This document shows positions 34,934-46,778 of a stretch of DNA of 64,000 nt, piece by piece (position 1 is the stretch's first letter; each line of letters opens with the position of its first letter). The stretch covers positions 97,578-161,577 of the forward strand of contig WELA01001627.1 of NCBI GenBank assembly GCA_009602735.1. The letters run 5' to 3'. The DNA comes from Mesotaenium endlicherianum (lineage: Eukaryota; Streptophyta; Zygnematophyceae; Zygnematales; Mesotaeniaceae). The translations under genes were made by a program, and so were the position numbers. The notes below the pieces were generated by a model, which made no database searches, was not told the DNA's origin, and was given only the letters and a program-made list of their open reading frames with translations.

Positions 34934-36420
34934 GCAGGATGGCTCCCACCACACAAAAGGAAGACAGAAAGCGCAAGGCAGAAGAAGCCAAGAGGACAAT
35001 GGAGCAATACCAGAAAGAGCTGGCGGCAACGTCCCTCACCAGGAGAGAACAAGAAAGGGTCTGCAGCAACAAGAGGCGGCAGAAGAGGCACAGAGGAAGA
35101 AGAAGCAGGAGGCGAAAAATCTCAAAAAAGCTGAGGAAGAGAGACAGAGGAAACAACAAGAAGAAGCGGCGGCAGCAGAGGAAGAGAGAAGGAAGAAGGC
35201 TGAAGCTGAGAAGCAGAAGAGCCTGGCCACTTATAGATATACTGTGGTGGGTGGCCAAACCTTTGATAACCTGAATAAAGCATTATTGGCAGCCTAGGAG
35301 ATCAACAAGGTGGAACAGAAAACATTGCTTCAGAGACAAGGATCTGAAGCTCTGGATAAGTACATTGAGACACACACTGGTGTGGTCCTCTACGAAGATT
35401 ATGCCAAAATGATGATATATACAGCAGAGCAGGCACGGTTTCTTGAAGATGACTCGAAAGATAAGCCAGTACCAGTGCCTGGCATAGTGGGGAAGTAGAG
35501 ACTCATCAGGATGGTCAGGATGCAGCCCGATAGCTTTAAGGATGCAGTATTTTACCTGACACTAGTGCCAGCCTACAATGAAGCTGAGAGGAGGAGCTGG
35601 GATACTTGGCCAGGAAAACAGGGCAGCTGATGTTCTCCCCCCACTGGTTTCCTTGTAAGTTGAAAAAGGCTGAGCACGGGCCACAGTATTACCAGCAGCC
35701 CACGGACTGGAGGTGGATGACCGTCACTAACAGAAAGCAGGAGTGTGACCTGACTTCCACTACGGGTTGGACGGCTACCTCATCTTACCACCTCACATTG
35801 CCCCTTGGGACCCCAGGCTTTATGGATGCCTGAGTAATATGAATGCCGAGACCAAGGAGTACAGGAGGAGGGAAAGAGACTGTTTCTCTAAGGGGAAGCA
35901 TGCCTTTGTCAAATGGGCGAAGAATGCAGGCAGGATAAATATCAGCAGGCTGAAGGCCAAGCAACCCCCAGCTCGTCCTAAGAAAGGGCAATCATTAGAT
36001 TTTTCCATGTCTACCAGGGAGCAGGATGACTTAGTGGACAAGACCCCTATCCTTTCAGAGGAGGAAGGAGAAGAGGATGAGGAAGAGGAATAGGGCAGAG
36101 GAGAAGCATCAGGAGCTGGTACTCAGGAGACCCAGGGACATGCAGAAGCAGGGACTCCTAGGGCGCCCAAATCAGGTGTATGGAATGTGATCCCTACTAT
36201 GGAGGCAACAGGACTCCGCACTCGTTCTCCCAGTCCACTTGCCCAAGCAAGGGAAGAAGCTGATCCGAATGTTCTTGGCAGCAGAGAAAGGCAGAAATTC
36301 CCAGAGGATAGGGGTACCAAAAGCATCCTACCGGAATGCCGATTTATGTGGGCATTAACACCCAGGTGGTTGAAGAGCAGGCGACCATCCTTTGTTCTCC
36401 TTGAGGCCCAACTTTAGAAC
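34934..36420 (+). pseudogene. ORF3 of element A (broken)
   Basis: Homologue of the intact 553-codon ORF3 of element B. Visible matches: MAPTTQKEDRKRKAEEAKRT with a charged coiled-coil start, ATYRYTVVGGQTFDNLNKAL, EALDKYIETHTGVVLYEDYA, DWRWMTVTNRKQE and KKGQSLDFSMSTREQDDLVD. It lies between pol and the 3' LTR. Several breaks. Confidence 0.7.
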
Positions 36421-36756
36421 AAACAGGGTTCTTAAGAAGGCCAGCTGATAGACCTAGAGGACTGTCCAGATCTAGGTCCAGATCTCAGTCTCTTGATTCT
36501 GGAGCCCCAGGAACGACCCCCTAAACATCAAAATCATCCTCCAGTCAAGCCTTGTTAGAGGTCTCTCTGTTTGCACCCCACAACGGAAGTGGACTGAGGG
36601 TGTAGGTGACAGTTCCCTGTCACTAGTGATCCCCACAGCTAGGCAACAGTGTTGAAGCAAGAGGCAGGCGGTGGGGGATTAGTTCTGTTAATTCCCTTAC
36701 CAGATAATTCTACCATTTGATGTTGTCGAGGCGACAACAATTTAAGTTGGAGAGAT

Positions 36757-37472
36757 TGTAATGAATCAATATATTGGTAGATATAATATCCATTTGTAAA
36801 AAAGTTAATTAAGTTCAGCCTGCTGAACTTTAGTCAATATTCAGTCTGGTGGACTGCATATACTTATCAGTTTAATGACTCAGCGGAGAGCAGCAGGTTG
36901 AAGTCAACTTAGGTCAGCTTGCTGACACATTCTTTGACGGGCAGCTGACTTCCGTACTCTGGAGCAGCAAACTGCCTAGATATGCATCTAAGTGTGATAT
37001 GCTAGATGAATGGCCAAATGACATCCTTGGGATGGATGGCAATTCGGGATGATGGGAGATGGTGGTAGATTTGGTTAACCGAAGTCCTACCAACGTGGTT
37101 AACTCCCGGGTAGGCAGTGCCATCGCACTTGCCGTTGAATAGTGAACTCATTCCATGTACATATGCTAGACATTGCTCTCAAGTTCGGCATTCGGAAACG
37201 AGGCCAACTCTCTTGTACTGCTTACTGAGAGATATCTGAATCCAAGGTGAGAAGCCATTGATACGCACTGTCTTCTAGCCTTGCTTATGTATAAGTTTAC
37301 TGATTGCATTATTGATGCTAGTTTACCTGCATTTGACTTGCGAGTATTGTCCACTGTTAGTGTGTTGCCTTTTGCTGTTTAATTAGTAAACAAAAAATAC
37401 CATAAAGATTATTCGCTGTTATAAAGATCTTTCTTAATTGTTAATCGCCTATTGGTAAGTCAATTCATTTTA
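36757..37472 (+). repeat. 3' LTR of element A
   Basis: Begins TGTAATGAATCAATATATTGG after a purine-rich GTTGGAGAGAT and ends TTTTA followed by the CACAA duplication. Confidence 0.9.
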
Positions 37473-37477
37473 CACAA

Positions 37478-37616
37478 GTACAAAGTCTACTTCAATTTTC
37501 ATTTTTGCTTTCTCGAGAATTGTCAGTTGATCAAAGTCATCGTTATTTTTTTCCGCTAATTATTAAATTACTCTTGAATATCGAGGAAAGATCCTCTCGA
37601 AAGACAAAAACGTACA
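37478..37616 (+). repeat. LTR2 of element C, remaining 3' part of its 5' LTR
   Basis: Matches 58249-58387 and 59404-59543 (blocks TTCATTTTTGCT, TTCCGCTAAT, CCTTGAATA.CGAGG). It directly continues the sequence stopped at 26794, and TAGGTATTGGAGCTGATC, a diverged primer site, follows. Confidence 0.78.
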
Positions 37617-40600
37617 TAGGTATTGGAGCTGATCTTGGTTTCTTCGAGGAATTTTTTTTCTAAGTGATTAGAAATATACTTATGATGCATGTGATGATGA
37701 AATTGTACACAAATTAAATAACATGAAATAGTAGATAATTAGAATAAAAAAGAGGGATTAGTCTCGTTGTATTTCTACGTTGTTTTACAATATTTCACCA
37801 CGAGAATTTTTTCTCTGCTTAACGGCGCTACTTTGGCTTCCCCGTGGATACTGACAATGGTGCCGACGCTGTTGTTGCTGCCGCCGCTGCTACTGCTGCT
37901 GCCACCGCTGCTGTCGCTGCTTTTGCGGCCGACCCCAACGCTGTCAATATCAACATTTCCCCCAACCCCCAAGGCGATGGCGGGATTTTGCCAGCTGAAC
38001 CACTTACTCCGCGTTCATTTCAATATAATAAAGTTGAACGCTTTACTACCGTCTACGTTGAATGCCGACAATCAAACCATGACAATGGCCCTGAGCACTC
38101 TGTCCCACGTGCTTGGTCGCGCTGAGGACCGTCTCAACCTTGCTGGAGCCAGTCATGTCGAGTTAGCCAACGTAAATACTCAATTTGTAATAGCCATGGA
38201 GTCTAATTCCGTTGTCCGTACTTTCTTACAAGCTGCCAGGGTGAAGCGGGGCCACCAGGGATATTTGGAAACGTCAGTTACCAGCATCTCCCACCCGCCC
38301 CCACTCCGGCACTCACTGCCCTCCCTAGGCGGTCCGCGGCGCCAACACCCTCTTACAAGCCCTCTCCACCTGAAAAGTTTCAGGGTGGCCCGGGTATCGA
38401 TGTGCGTTGTTTCCTCAAAGAGCTTAAGACATTCTTCGCCTTAGCAAAGGTCACCCCCGCTAATCAGGCCATGATGGCTTCCACTTTTCTTAAGGAGGAT
38501 GCATCACAATTATGGCATGGACAAGATCGTGGACCTATAACTTTTGAGGAGTTTTGCACAGAGTTATGTAATTCTTTTGGGCGTCACAACCCTTCGAAGT
38601 TAGCTCGGGGTAAGTAACTCCAGCTGGAGCAAACGAACACCATCGAGGCTTATGTCAACAAAATTTGTATTTTGGTGGCACAAATAGTGGATACTCTTTT
38701 GATGCGGGTACTCAGATTCACCTGTTTTGGTTGGGACTGCAGCCGGCTTATGCCACTTGCCTCAATGCGAATCCTGTTACGGGTTCAGAGTGAACTTCAA
38801 TTGCAGATCTCATCCGCTATATTGAGACTTTAGCACTGGAGGAGCCAGTCGTTCAGATTAAACGTCAGCCTGTTTGTCCTTCCCGTCCTCCGCCCTCCTT
38901 TCCTGGTTCCAGTTCGTCCGGCCCGAAGAGAAACTCTTATTTTGGGACGGGCAACACTTATAAATCATCGCGTCCTCCTCCCAAGATTAGCAAGATAGAT
39001 AACACAGATAACACAGAGGCTCGTAACCGCATCTGACGGAGGGTCTGTGTTTTGCATGCGAGAAACATGGGCATACGATCTTGACGTGGCCCACTAGAAA
39101 GGATCAGAGAAACGATCCCAAGGGGTAAGGCAAGGGGTCTTTCAAAGAGTAACTCGAGAGACAGTCGCAAAACCTCCTTTTGAGCTATTAACAACACTCC
39201 TTAGTGTGCAGAATGTCTAGGTGCTTGTGCGCATGCACCAAAGATTCTTGTTCTTTCAAGCGTACCCAATATTAAATATATTTTGTTTTGGATATATTTG
39301 TATGACTGTTGAGTTTTGCTGAATTCTTGGAACTTGAGTGCATCCATGCTTGCATGTTCTTGCACTTTCAGCAGCATGATCCTAACCTTGAACAGAGTTA
39401 CGCACACTTGTCTCGTTTACAAAAAATGCACAAGTGTCTCGCATCAAATTCATGTTGCTGCACTCACCCAAAGACGCGCAGATTTTGAACCAATCACTCA
39501 GTTTCCTGCGGGATCAGCAATTAATGCAGAATGGGATTTTGGTAAAGGACCTCCACATTTCCCACATTTCTCTCAAGACGAGGACATTGCTAGTGATGCA
39601 TAATGCTTCTTTGGCTTTCAGTATGACGTTTGAGACATACATCTTAGGCCGGTCATGTCCCACAATCATTGATTTAGGAGTTTCTTATAGTTTTCTCTGC
39701 GCGCGTTTTGATTTGAAACTAGTCCCAGTATAGTTGAACAGCTACGCCTTGGCGATGGTTCTTTAGCTCGTATTGTGGGCACAATCCGATTACCGCTTAA
39801 GGTGCAATCTTACTTTGGCCACGTGCAGTTTTCTGTCGCTGACTTGCGCGAAGGTGTTGATGCAATTTTGGGTAACACTTGGCTTACGCAAACAAGGGAA
39901 CTACTCGCTGAGGTCAAAATATGTGCATTGTTTGCAAAGGGACCTGGAAGATCACTCTTCAGTCTCTTGAGCTCAATATGGCATCCAAAAGTCCTAACAA
40001 GACTCTTTTGTTGTCCATAAAACAAGGTCGACGTTTGGCGAAACTAGGTCAACATGTATTCTATGGACTACTGAGACAAGATTCCGCAGAGGTTTCCACC
40101 CCGCTCTTTACGGAAGATCCGACGTTAGTAGTCCCTGGTCATGTCGCGACACTTACTGCTGAACTTTTTGCTCTTTTGCAGAATTACAAATCTGTGTTCC
40201 CGAGTGAAATACCAGCCGAGTTACCACCTAATTAAGATATTGGGCATACCATTTCTCTTGTCCCAATGCTCAACCTACTTGGCGGCCTATTTATTGCCTA
40301 TGTCCGTTGGAGCTCACGAAAATGAAGGACCAAATTATTGACTTGCTCGATAAAGGATGGATTGAGCCGAGCTCTTCTCCATTTGGGGCCCCCATCCTAT
40401 TGTTCAAAAGAAAGATGGGACGGTCAAAATGTGCATTCATTATCGTGCTTTGAACAACATAACAAGTGAAGAACCGCTATTCGTTGCCTCGCAATTATGA
40501 CTTCTTTGATTTGTTGCAGGGGGCACGCGTGTTCTCCTCAGTTGATCTAGCTCAGAGCTATCATCAAATTTGAATCACAAAAGAGGACGTCCCCATAACA

Positions 40601-42690
40601 GCGTTTCGGACGCCTATTGGGCACTTCCAATACAAAGTCCTAAGTTTTACGTACCAATGCACCAGCGACATTCCAAAGCACGATGACTGATTTGTTTAGA
40701 CCGTACTTGGGTAAGTTTGTCCAGGTTTACCTCAACAATATCCTTGTTTATTCAAAGACGGAGGTTAAGCATTACAAGCATCTGGAATTGGTATTGCAAA
40801 TCCTTCGAGAGCAATTGTACCTCGGACATATTGTTGGTCCAAACGGGGTGCGCCTTGACCCTGCCAAGATTGCGTGTGTCGCAGATTTTGGCCTGTCTCG
40901 AAAGATGTACATACTGTACGTTCATTCCTTGGATTTGCTAAATGCTTTTGTATATTTATGCAAGGTTATTCAGTTTTGGTCGCACCACTCGCTGCTCTGA
41001 CGAGGGAAAAATGTGCCGTTTTTTTGGAATGAGAATACGCGAGCGCATTTCGTATGCCCTCACTCATGCGCCAGTTCTCTCATTGGCCGATCCAAACTTG
41101 CCTCACGAGGTGGTTGCGGATGCGTCCGGCGTCTGAATAGGGGCTCTCCTGCTGCAGGCAGGCAAGCCTATCAATTTTGAGAGTCAAAAGCTAACACATG
41201 TCAAACAGAATTACTCAACAAAAGAGCAAGAGCTCTGGGTAATTATATACGCTTTAAAAATTTAGCAATGTTATTTGGAAGGCAGCAAGGGTTTGACAGT
41301 GGTTACGAACCACTGCCCACATACCTTCTTCCAAGTTCAGCCAACGCGGTCAAGGAGGCAGACGAGATGGCCTGAGTTCTTGCAACGTTTCCACTTTAAC
41401 TAAGCGTATCGTCCTGGTCGCCACAATGTTGCGGACCCTCTAAGTCAAATTCCTCAGCGTATTTTACTGCTGGGGACCGTTGCGAGCTTCCTAGAACAAA
41501 ATGGTCAGGTTTCAAGGGCGGCCACCCTTGATCCTATTGTAACCCCCCAAACGTCCGCACGACCCCTGCCTAGTGACGTGGGCAAACCTTTTTGGATAGC
41601 GTGCATACCTCAAAAGCACTTGACCTGCATCAATTATTTCTCGCGGGCTATCTCAAAGATCCGTTTTTCTTAGATCTCTTGGGTAATGGCTTGAACGGTG
41701 TAGTTGTAACGATGGACAGTATGGACAAAAGTGAAGGACACTCAAACTATAAGTTTGAGGACTGTTTTTGGTGACACAATGGGCGCATTGTGGTCCCAGA
41801 AGGCCAAGTAAGATATATGTGCTACTACGGGAAGCACGTGACTCTCCTTACTCGAGTCATCAAGGAAATACCAAAACCATACACGCTTTGCGCCGAGGGT
41901 ACATTTGGCCGTCCCTCAAAGTTTATGTTGCCGGGTGCATCACCAACTGCACAACATGTCAGAGGAACAAATCGAGCAATGTGTTGCCGGCTAGGAAATT
42001 TCATCCATTGGAACTTGCAGGTGCTAGTTGGGAAAGCATAAGCCTCGACTTCGTCGTGGAATTGCCTACCACCGATATAGGACATAATGGGGTGTTAATG
42101 ATTGTGGATCGTTTCACTAAGATGGTGCATTTTGTGGCCACCAAACCATCACTTGACGCAAGGAAGACCGCTCGTCTCTTCGTTGATCACGTATTCAAGT
42201 TACATGGCATGCCATAAGAGATCATAAGCGATCGTGATAGTAAATTTTACGAGCCACTTCTGGCAAGAGTTTGCTTGTACTTTGGCACAAACCTTAAGAT
42301 GTAAACTAGTTTTCATCCTCACATCCATGGTCAGACGAAAAGAATGAACCGTGTTTTGCAACAATGCCTAAGGCATATATGAATCCTCGCCAACACAATT
42401 GGGACACCCTCCTTTGTTGCAGAGTTCGCTGTAAATAATGTTATCAGGAAAGTATTAAGAAAACTATGTCTTTTCTTCATTAGGGAAGACAACCGCACAC
42501 TCCCTTGACACGCATGGTTCCCGATCAGACGGGGACGTCAACCATGAGAGTATTAAGTGCACGCCAATTTTTCCATTCTCTTCAAGAGGTGCACAAACAA
42601 GCGCAGTTGGCGTTAGCTACTGCTCAAAATCTGCAGTAAAGATTTGCTGATACTCATAAGATTTAGTTGAGTTTTGAAGTGAGCTTCTAG
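37617..42690 (+). pseudogene. gag-pol interior of element C (broken)
   Basis: Plus-strand gypsy remains. Gag-like: an Ala-rich start (about 37844), SFQYNKVERFTT, and KVTPANQAMMASTFLKEDAS with a capsid-like block ITFEEFCTELCNSFGRHNPS. Protease-like: DAILGNTWLTQTRELLAEV. RT: PSEIPAELPPN, then FRPYLGKFVQVYLNNILVYS. RNase H: PVLSLADPNLPHEVVADASG. Integrase: HQGNTKTIHALRRGYIWPSL, CITNCTTCQRNKSSN, VVELPTTDIGHNGVLMIVDR. Very decayed, with many breaks, and it differs from A/B in gag and RNase H, so it is a separate gypsy lineage. Confidence 0.75.
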
Positions 42691-42792
42691 ATCTGTCTTC
42701 AGGGATGTCATCACTGCATTTAATTGCAGTCTTGAGAGGGGGTCAGCCGGGTTTGTCTTGCCGGGCTGGTACTGAATCGTGATGTTGTATTG

Positions 42793-44439
42793 TTACAAGT
42801 ATCCGCTCCATCTTGCTTGTCTCCTTGAGAGATACGGCTGCGTCTGGAGGTGCTTCAACGTCTCGTGGTCCGTAGTGACCAGCACCTTGCGTCCTTCAAC
42901 GTAGCAGCAACAAATCTTCAAGGCATGTATAATTGCCAATGCCTCTTGCTCCGTGGTTGTATAACTTTGCTCGGCTGGATTTAGCTTCCTTGACTCGTAG
43001 GCAATGGGCTCCAGTCCCTTGCCTTGGTCTTGAAGCAGGATTGCTCCTATTGCATAGGAACATGCATCGGTGATGACGTGGAAGGGCCAATCTGGGTTTG
43101 GACTTGGGAGTGTGAGCACCGCGGATGTCGTCAATCTTTGCTTCAGTTGTTGGAATGCTTCCTCCTCTTTCTTGGTCCAAACATATGGCTTGTCCTTATC
43201 GAGTAGATCCGTGAGGGGGGCTATGTGCGAGAAGCTCTGGAAGAATCTCCTGTACCAATTGGCAAATCCCAAGAATGATTGGAGTTCTTTCTTGGTAGTG
43301 GGGGTTGGCCATTCCTCCACCATCGTGGTCTTCTTGGGGTCCATCTTGATGCCATCAGCAGTCACGTGGAGACCTTGGAACTCCACTTCTTGTTTAGCAA
43401 ACTCGCACTTCGATTTCTTTGCGAATAGCTTATTTTGCTTCAATACTTCGAGGAATCCTTTCAAGTGTCTTACATGCTCTTCAAGGGTATTGCTGTATAT
43501 AAGGATGTCATTGATGAATGCCACCACAAATCTGTCCAACATGGGCTGAAATATGGTGTTCATCATAGTCATGAAAGTTGCTGGCGCGTTGGTGAGTCCA
43601 AATGGCAAGATCATGAACTCAAAATGTCCATATCTTGTCCTCAATGCCGTCTTCTCTATGTCTGGTTCTGCGACGCGAATCTGGTGGTAGCCGCCCCGTA
43701 AGTCAATCTTCGTGAAGTACTTGGCTCCAACCAGCCGGTCCATGAGCTCATCCATGCGCGGCAGCGAGTATCGATTCTTGATGGTGATCTTGTTAAGGGC
43801 GCGATAGTCCACACACATCCTCAAGGTACCATCTTTCTTCTTGACAAATAGCACCGGGGCTCCAAATGGCGACTTGCTAGGTTGAATGAAGCCATGCTCC
43901 AGTAGCTCCTTGATTTGCTTCTTGACTTCGTCTAGCTCCGTGTATGACATTTTGAACGTAGGCCGAGAGATGGGCTTGCTTCCGGGCTCCAACTCTATCT
44001 TGTGGTCTACGAATCTCATGGGGGGTAAGCCCTTGGGCAATTCCGGGGAGAATACTTCTTTGTAGTCCTCTAAGACTTCTTGTATCTCCTTGGGAAGGGG
44101 GCTGCCTTCTTGACTCTCGATGTCTTTCTTGATGTCATTTGGCGTGATCAAGGCCAAAAGAAGCTCTTGTCCCTTCCTCACAAGTTTCTTGAATTGGAGG
44201 GCGGACAATTGTCTCTCGCGTGACGGCTTCTTCATCTCTTGGGTCTGGATATTTTGGATTGCGCGCAAAATACAGATTCTTGAAGTGATGTCGTTCTTGA
44301 TCTTGATGGTACCGTCGCTCCAATCAACTTGGAGATTGTGCTTGGTCAACCAAGGCGTCCCTAGGATGACGTTGTACTTGCCCAATTGCATGGGTGAGAA
44401 CACTATTCTATCCTTGAAGGACTTGATAGAGAGTGACAA
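42793..44439 (-). CDS. pol part of element D: protease end, RT, RNase H
   Basis: A 548-codon open stretch. Protease C-terminal [19 protein letters not shown]; linker [22 protein letters not shown] blocks [94 protein letters not shown] and [19 protein letters not shown]; RNase [21 protein letters not shown] and [20 protein letters not shown]. It is the longest uninterrupted pol stretch in the window; the element itself is incomplete. Confidence 0.88.
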   Translation of the reverse strand: MSLSIKSFKDRIVFSPMQLGKYNVILGTPWLTKHNLQVDWSDGTIKIKNDITSRICILRAIQNIQTQEMKKPSRERQLSALQFKKLVRKGQELLLALITPNDIKKDIESQEGSPLPKEIQEVLEDYKEVFSPELPKGLPPMRFVDHKIELEPGSKPISRPTFKMSYTELDEVKKQIKELLEHGFIQPSKSPFGAPVLFVKKKDGTLRMCVDYRALNKITIKNRYSLPRMDELMDRLVGAKYFTKIDLRGGYHQIRVAEPDIEKTALRTRYGHFEFMILPFGLTNAPATFMTMMNTIFQPMLDRFVVAFINDILIYSNTLEEHVRHLKGFLEVLKQNKLFAKKSKCEFAKQEVEFQGLHVTADGIKMDPKKTTMVEEWPTPTTKKELQSFLGFANWYRRFFQSFSHIAPLTDLLDKDKPYVWTKKEEEAFQQLKQRLTTSAVLTLPSPNPDWPFHVITDACSYAIGAILLQDQGKGLEPIAYESRKLNPAEQSYTTTEQEALAIIHALKICCCYVEGRKVLVTTDHETLKHLQTQPYLSRRQARWSGYL

Positions 44440-44476
44440 GGGGTACGTCTTCTTGGAAGGGGTAGTGCAGGAGAAT

Positions 44477-45197
44477 TGTAATGAATCAGTATATTGGTTG
44501 ACATAATATTCATTTAAATAATATAGTGAAATAAGTTCAGCCTGCTGGACTCTAGTTAATGGTCAGTCTGCTGGACTTTATATTTAATATCAGTTTAATG
44601 ACTCAGCGGGAAGTAGCAAGCTGGTGTCAGCTTAAGTCAGCGTGCTGACACATTCTTTGACAGCCAGCTGACTTCCGTACTCGGTAGCAGCGAACTGCCT
44701 CGATATGCATCTAAGTGTGGTATGCTAGATGAATGGCCAGATGACATCCCTATGATGGATGGCGATTCGGGATGATGGGAGATGGCGGTGGATTTGGTTA
44801 ACCGAGGTCCTACCAACGTGGTTAACTCCCGGGTAGGCGGTGCCATCGCACTGACCGTTGAACAGTAAACTCATTCCATGTACATATGCTAGGCATTGCT
44901 CTCGAGTTCGGCATTCGGAAACGAGGCCAACTCTCTTGTACAGCTTACTGAGAGAGATCTGAATCCAAGGCGAGAAGCCATTGATACGCACTGTCTTCTA
45001 ACCTTGCTTATGTATGAGTTTACTGATTTGCATTATTGATGCTAGTTTACTCGCATTTGACTTACGAGTATTATTCACTGCTAGTGTATTGTCCTTTGCC
45101 GTTTAACCAGTTAACGGAAATTACCATAAAGATTACTTGCTGATATAAAGATCTTTATTAATTGTTAATCGCCTATTTGGTAAGTCGATTCATTTCA
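44477..45197 (+). repeat. 5' LTR of element B
   Basis: TGTAATGAATCAG...ATTTCA, 721 bp, same family as the LTRs of element A and the split copy at 25514/58388. Confidence 0.92.
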
Positions 45198-45231
45198 GTG
45201 GTATCGGAGCAGTTATCACAGTCTTCTTTGT

Positions 45232-46710
45232 ATGGTAAGGACAAGGTCTCAAACTAGCAACTCCCGAGACATGGAGAACCAGGATAACGAGAATGTCGAA
45301 AACCAGGCGGAAAGCCATGTAGCGGGAAACCGTACCTATTCGGAAGCAGTAGCGGATACTGCAGCTAGGGAGGCTGCAGATGAGGCAGCTGCTATTGCCT
45401 CAGTCGCAGCTCAGCAAGCTGAGGAGGAGATAGCCAGACTAGAAGCTGAACAAGTAGCAAAGGCCGCTGAAGATATACAAAGGAGGGAAGGACAGCCAGC
45501 TGACGAGCGCACTGTTGAAGAACTTATGGCATCAAGGGCCAATGTTCTGAACCCACCTCCTGCCGTACAACTCAATGTACCCCTAGGTCAAATACGTGAC
45601 CGGCTGAATGCGGCAGGAATTGCTGCTGCAGGAGCGAGAGGGATTGTTGAGGACACTACTCAGCGAGTAGATGCCAATGCTGCTGCTGCATTTGCTAATC
45701 TACCACCCCAAAATGTAGACTTGGGAGCATTGTTCGTTCAGATGCAGTCGCAAATGGCGACCATGTATCAGTCCCAGCAGGAGGACAAAAGAATCATAAT
45801 GTCCCTACTCCGGGACAGAGACCAACTGGGGTCTCACACCACTAGTGGTGGTGGCCGAGGGCCTAGTAAGCCCAAGCCGAAACCTCCCCAGGACTATGAT
45901 CCTGAGGGAAACAGAAAATATTACCTGATCAAGTTTCTCGCGGATGTTGAGCAGTGGCTGGAGAACTACCCAGAACTGCAAGATTACGAGAAGGTCAGGC
46001 ACACCGGTGCGCTACTGAAAGGCAGTGCCGCAGACTGGTGGCTTTACTGGAAGGAAGAGCGTAAGGCTCGGCAACTCGGTGACCCTACGTGGGTAGAGTT
46101 TGTCGAGAAGTTGCATGAGAAGTTTGATGTCATCAACCAGCAGGAGAAAGCTATCTATGCGATGATCTCCCTGACACTGAAGCAGACCACTTCAGTTGCT
46201 GAGTTTGCTCAAAAGTTCCAAGAGAACATGATGAAGCAGCCTGATTTGCCAGAACGGTATAGGATAGCATACTTCAGGTATGGCTTGAAATCCGAGGTCT
46301 CTGGTCATTTTGCTGAGAAAAAGTATGAGAAACTGGCTGACTTGATCCAGGATGCTGACGCCTGGGATCAGCAGCAGTTCAATCACAAGCGCCAGAGTAA
46401 CGCTTTGGTGTCTAAGATTGTCAAAAAGCCCCACGGTTCCTACAATGCAGTTGAAGGAGACCAGGCTGAGGATAATCAGGGTGATGAATATGAGTATGAG
46501 TACAATGCTATTCAGTCTAGAGGTAGAGGTGGTCCCTCTCGAGGTGGCTATGGAAGGGGTGGTGGTAGGACTAAGCCGAGACCAGCCTCAGCAAAATCTA
46601 CTTGCTACCATTGTCAGCAGAAAGGCCACTACAGAGAACAGTGTCCGGTCAAGCACCTGCCTAAGGTCGAGAGAAAAGACCAGCCTTTAAAAGACAGCAA
46701 CAGTCAGTAA
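45232..46710 (+). CDS. gag of element B
   Basis: Open 492-codon frame starting MVRTRSQTSNSRDMENQ about 30 bases after the primer site. Ala/Glu-rich coiled-coil-like region (residues 40-90), linker, capsid-like region from about 220 (QDYDPEGNRKYYLIKFLADV, WLENYPELQDYEKVRHTGAL, VEFVEKLHEKFDVINQQEK), a GRGGPSRGGYGRGGGRTK tract and one CCHC knuckle CYHCQQKGHYREQC near the end. Structural protein of the element particle. Confidence 0.88.
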   Translation: MVRTRSQTSNSRDMENQDNENVENQAESHVAGNRTYSEAVADTAAREAADEAAAIASVAAQQAEEEIARLEAEQVAKAAEDIQRREGQPADERTVEELMASRANVLNPPPAVQLNVPLGQIRDRLNAAGIAAAGARGIVEDTTQRVDANAAAAFANLPPQNVDLGALFVQMQSQMATMYQSQQEDKRIIMSLLRDRDQLGSHTTSGGGRGPSKPKPKPPQDYDPEGNRKYYLIKFLADVEQWLENYPELQDYEKVRHTGALLKGSAADWWLYWKEERKARQLGDPTWVEFVEKLHEKFDVINQQEKAIYAMISLTLKQTTSVAEFAQKFQENMMKQPDLPERYRIAYFRYGLKSEVSGHFAEKKYEKLADLIQDADAWDQQQFNHKRQSNALVSKIVKKPHGSYNAVEGDQAEDNQGDEYEYEYNAIQSRGRGGPSRGGYGRGGGRTKPRPASAKSTCYHCQQKGHYREQCPVKHLPKVERKDQPLKDSNSQ

Positions 46711-46778
46711 TCCAGTCTACTGACTGTGAGGATGCTAGAGATAGTGAGTCGTCACTAGCTGCCCTCGTAGCAGGTGTT

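Larger units (their letters stand above)
26795..37472 (+). mobile_element. Element A: decayed Ty3/gypsy chromovirus (LTR1)
   Basis: Full-length plus-strand element bounded by 718- and 716-bp LTRs starting TGTAATGAATCA, with a 5-bp target duplication CACAA at 26790-26794 and 37473-37477. Order: 5' LTR, primer site TGGTATCGGAGC (tRNA-Met type, 27514), gag, protease, RT, RNase H, integrase, chromodomain, extra ORF (ORF3), polypurine-like GTTGGAGAGAT, 3' LTR. It carries a piggyBac-like insertion at 30783-32514. The coding parts have many breaks. LTR difference is several percent by eye, so it is older than element B. Confidence 0.88.
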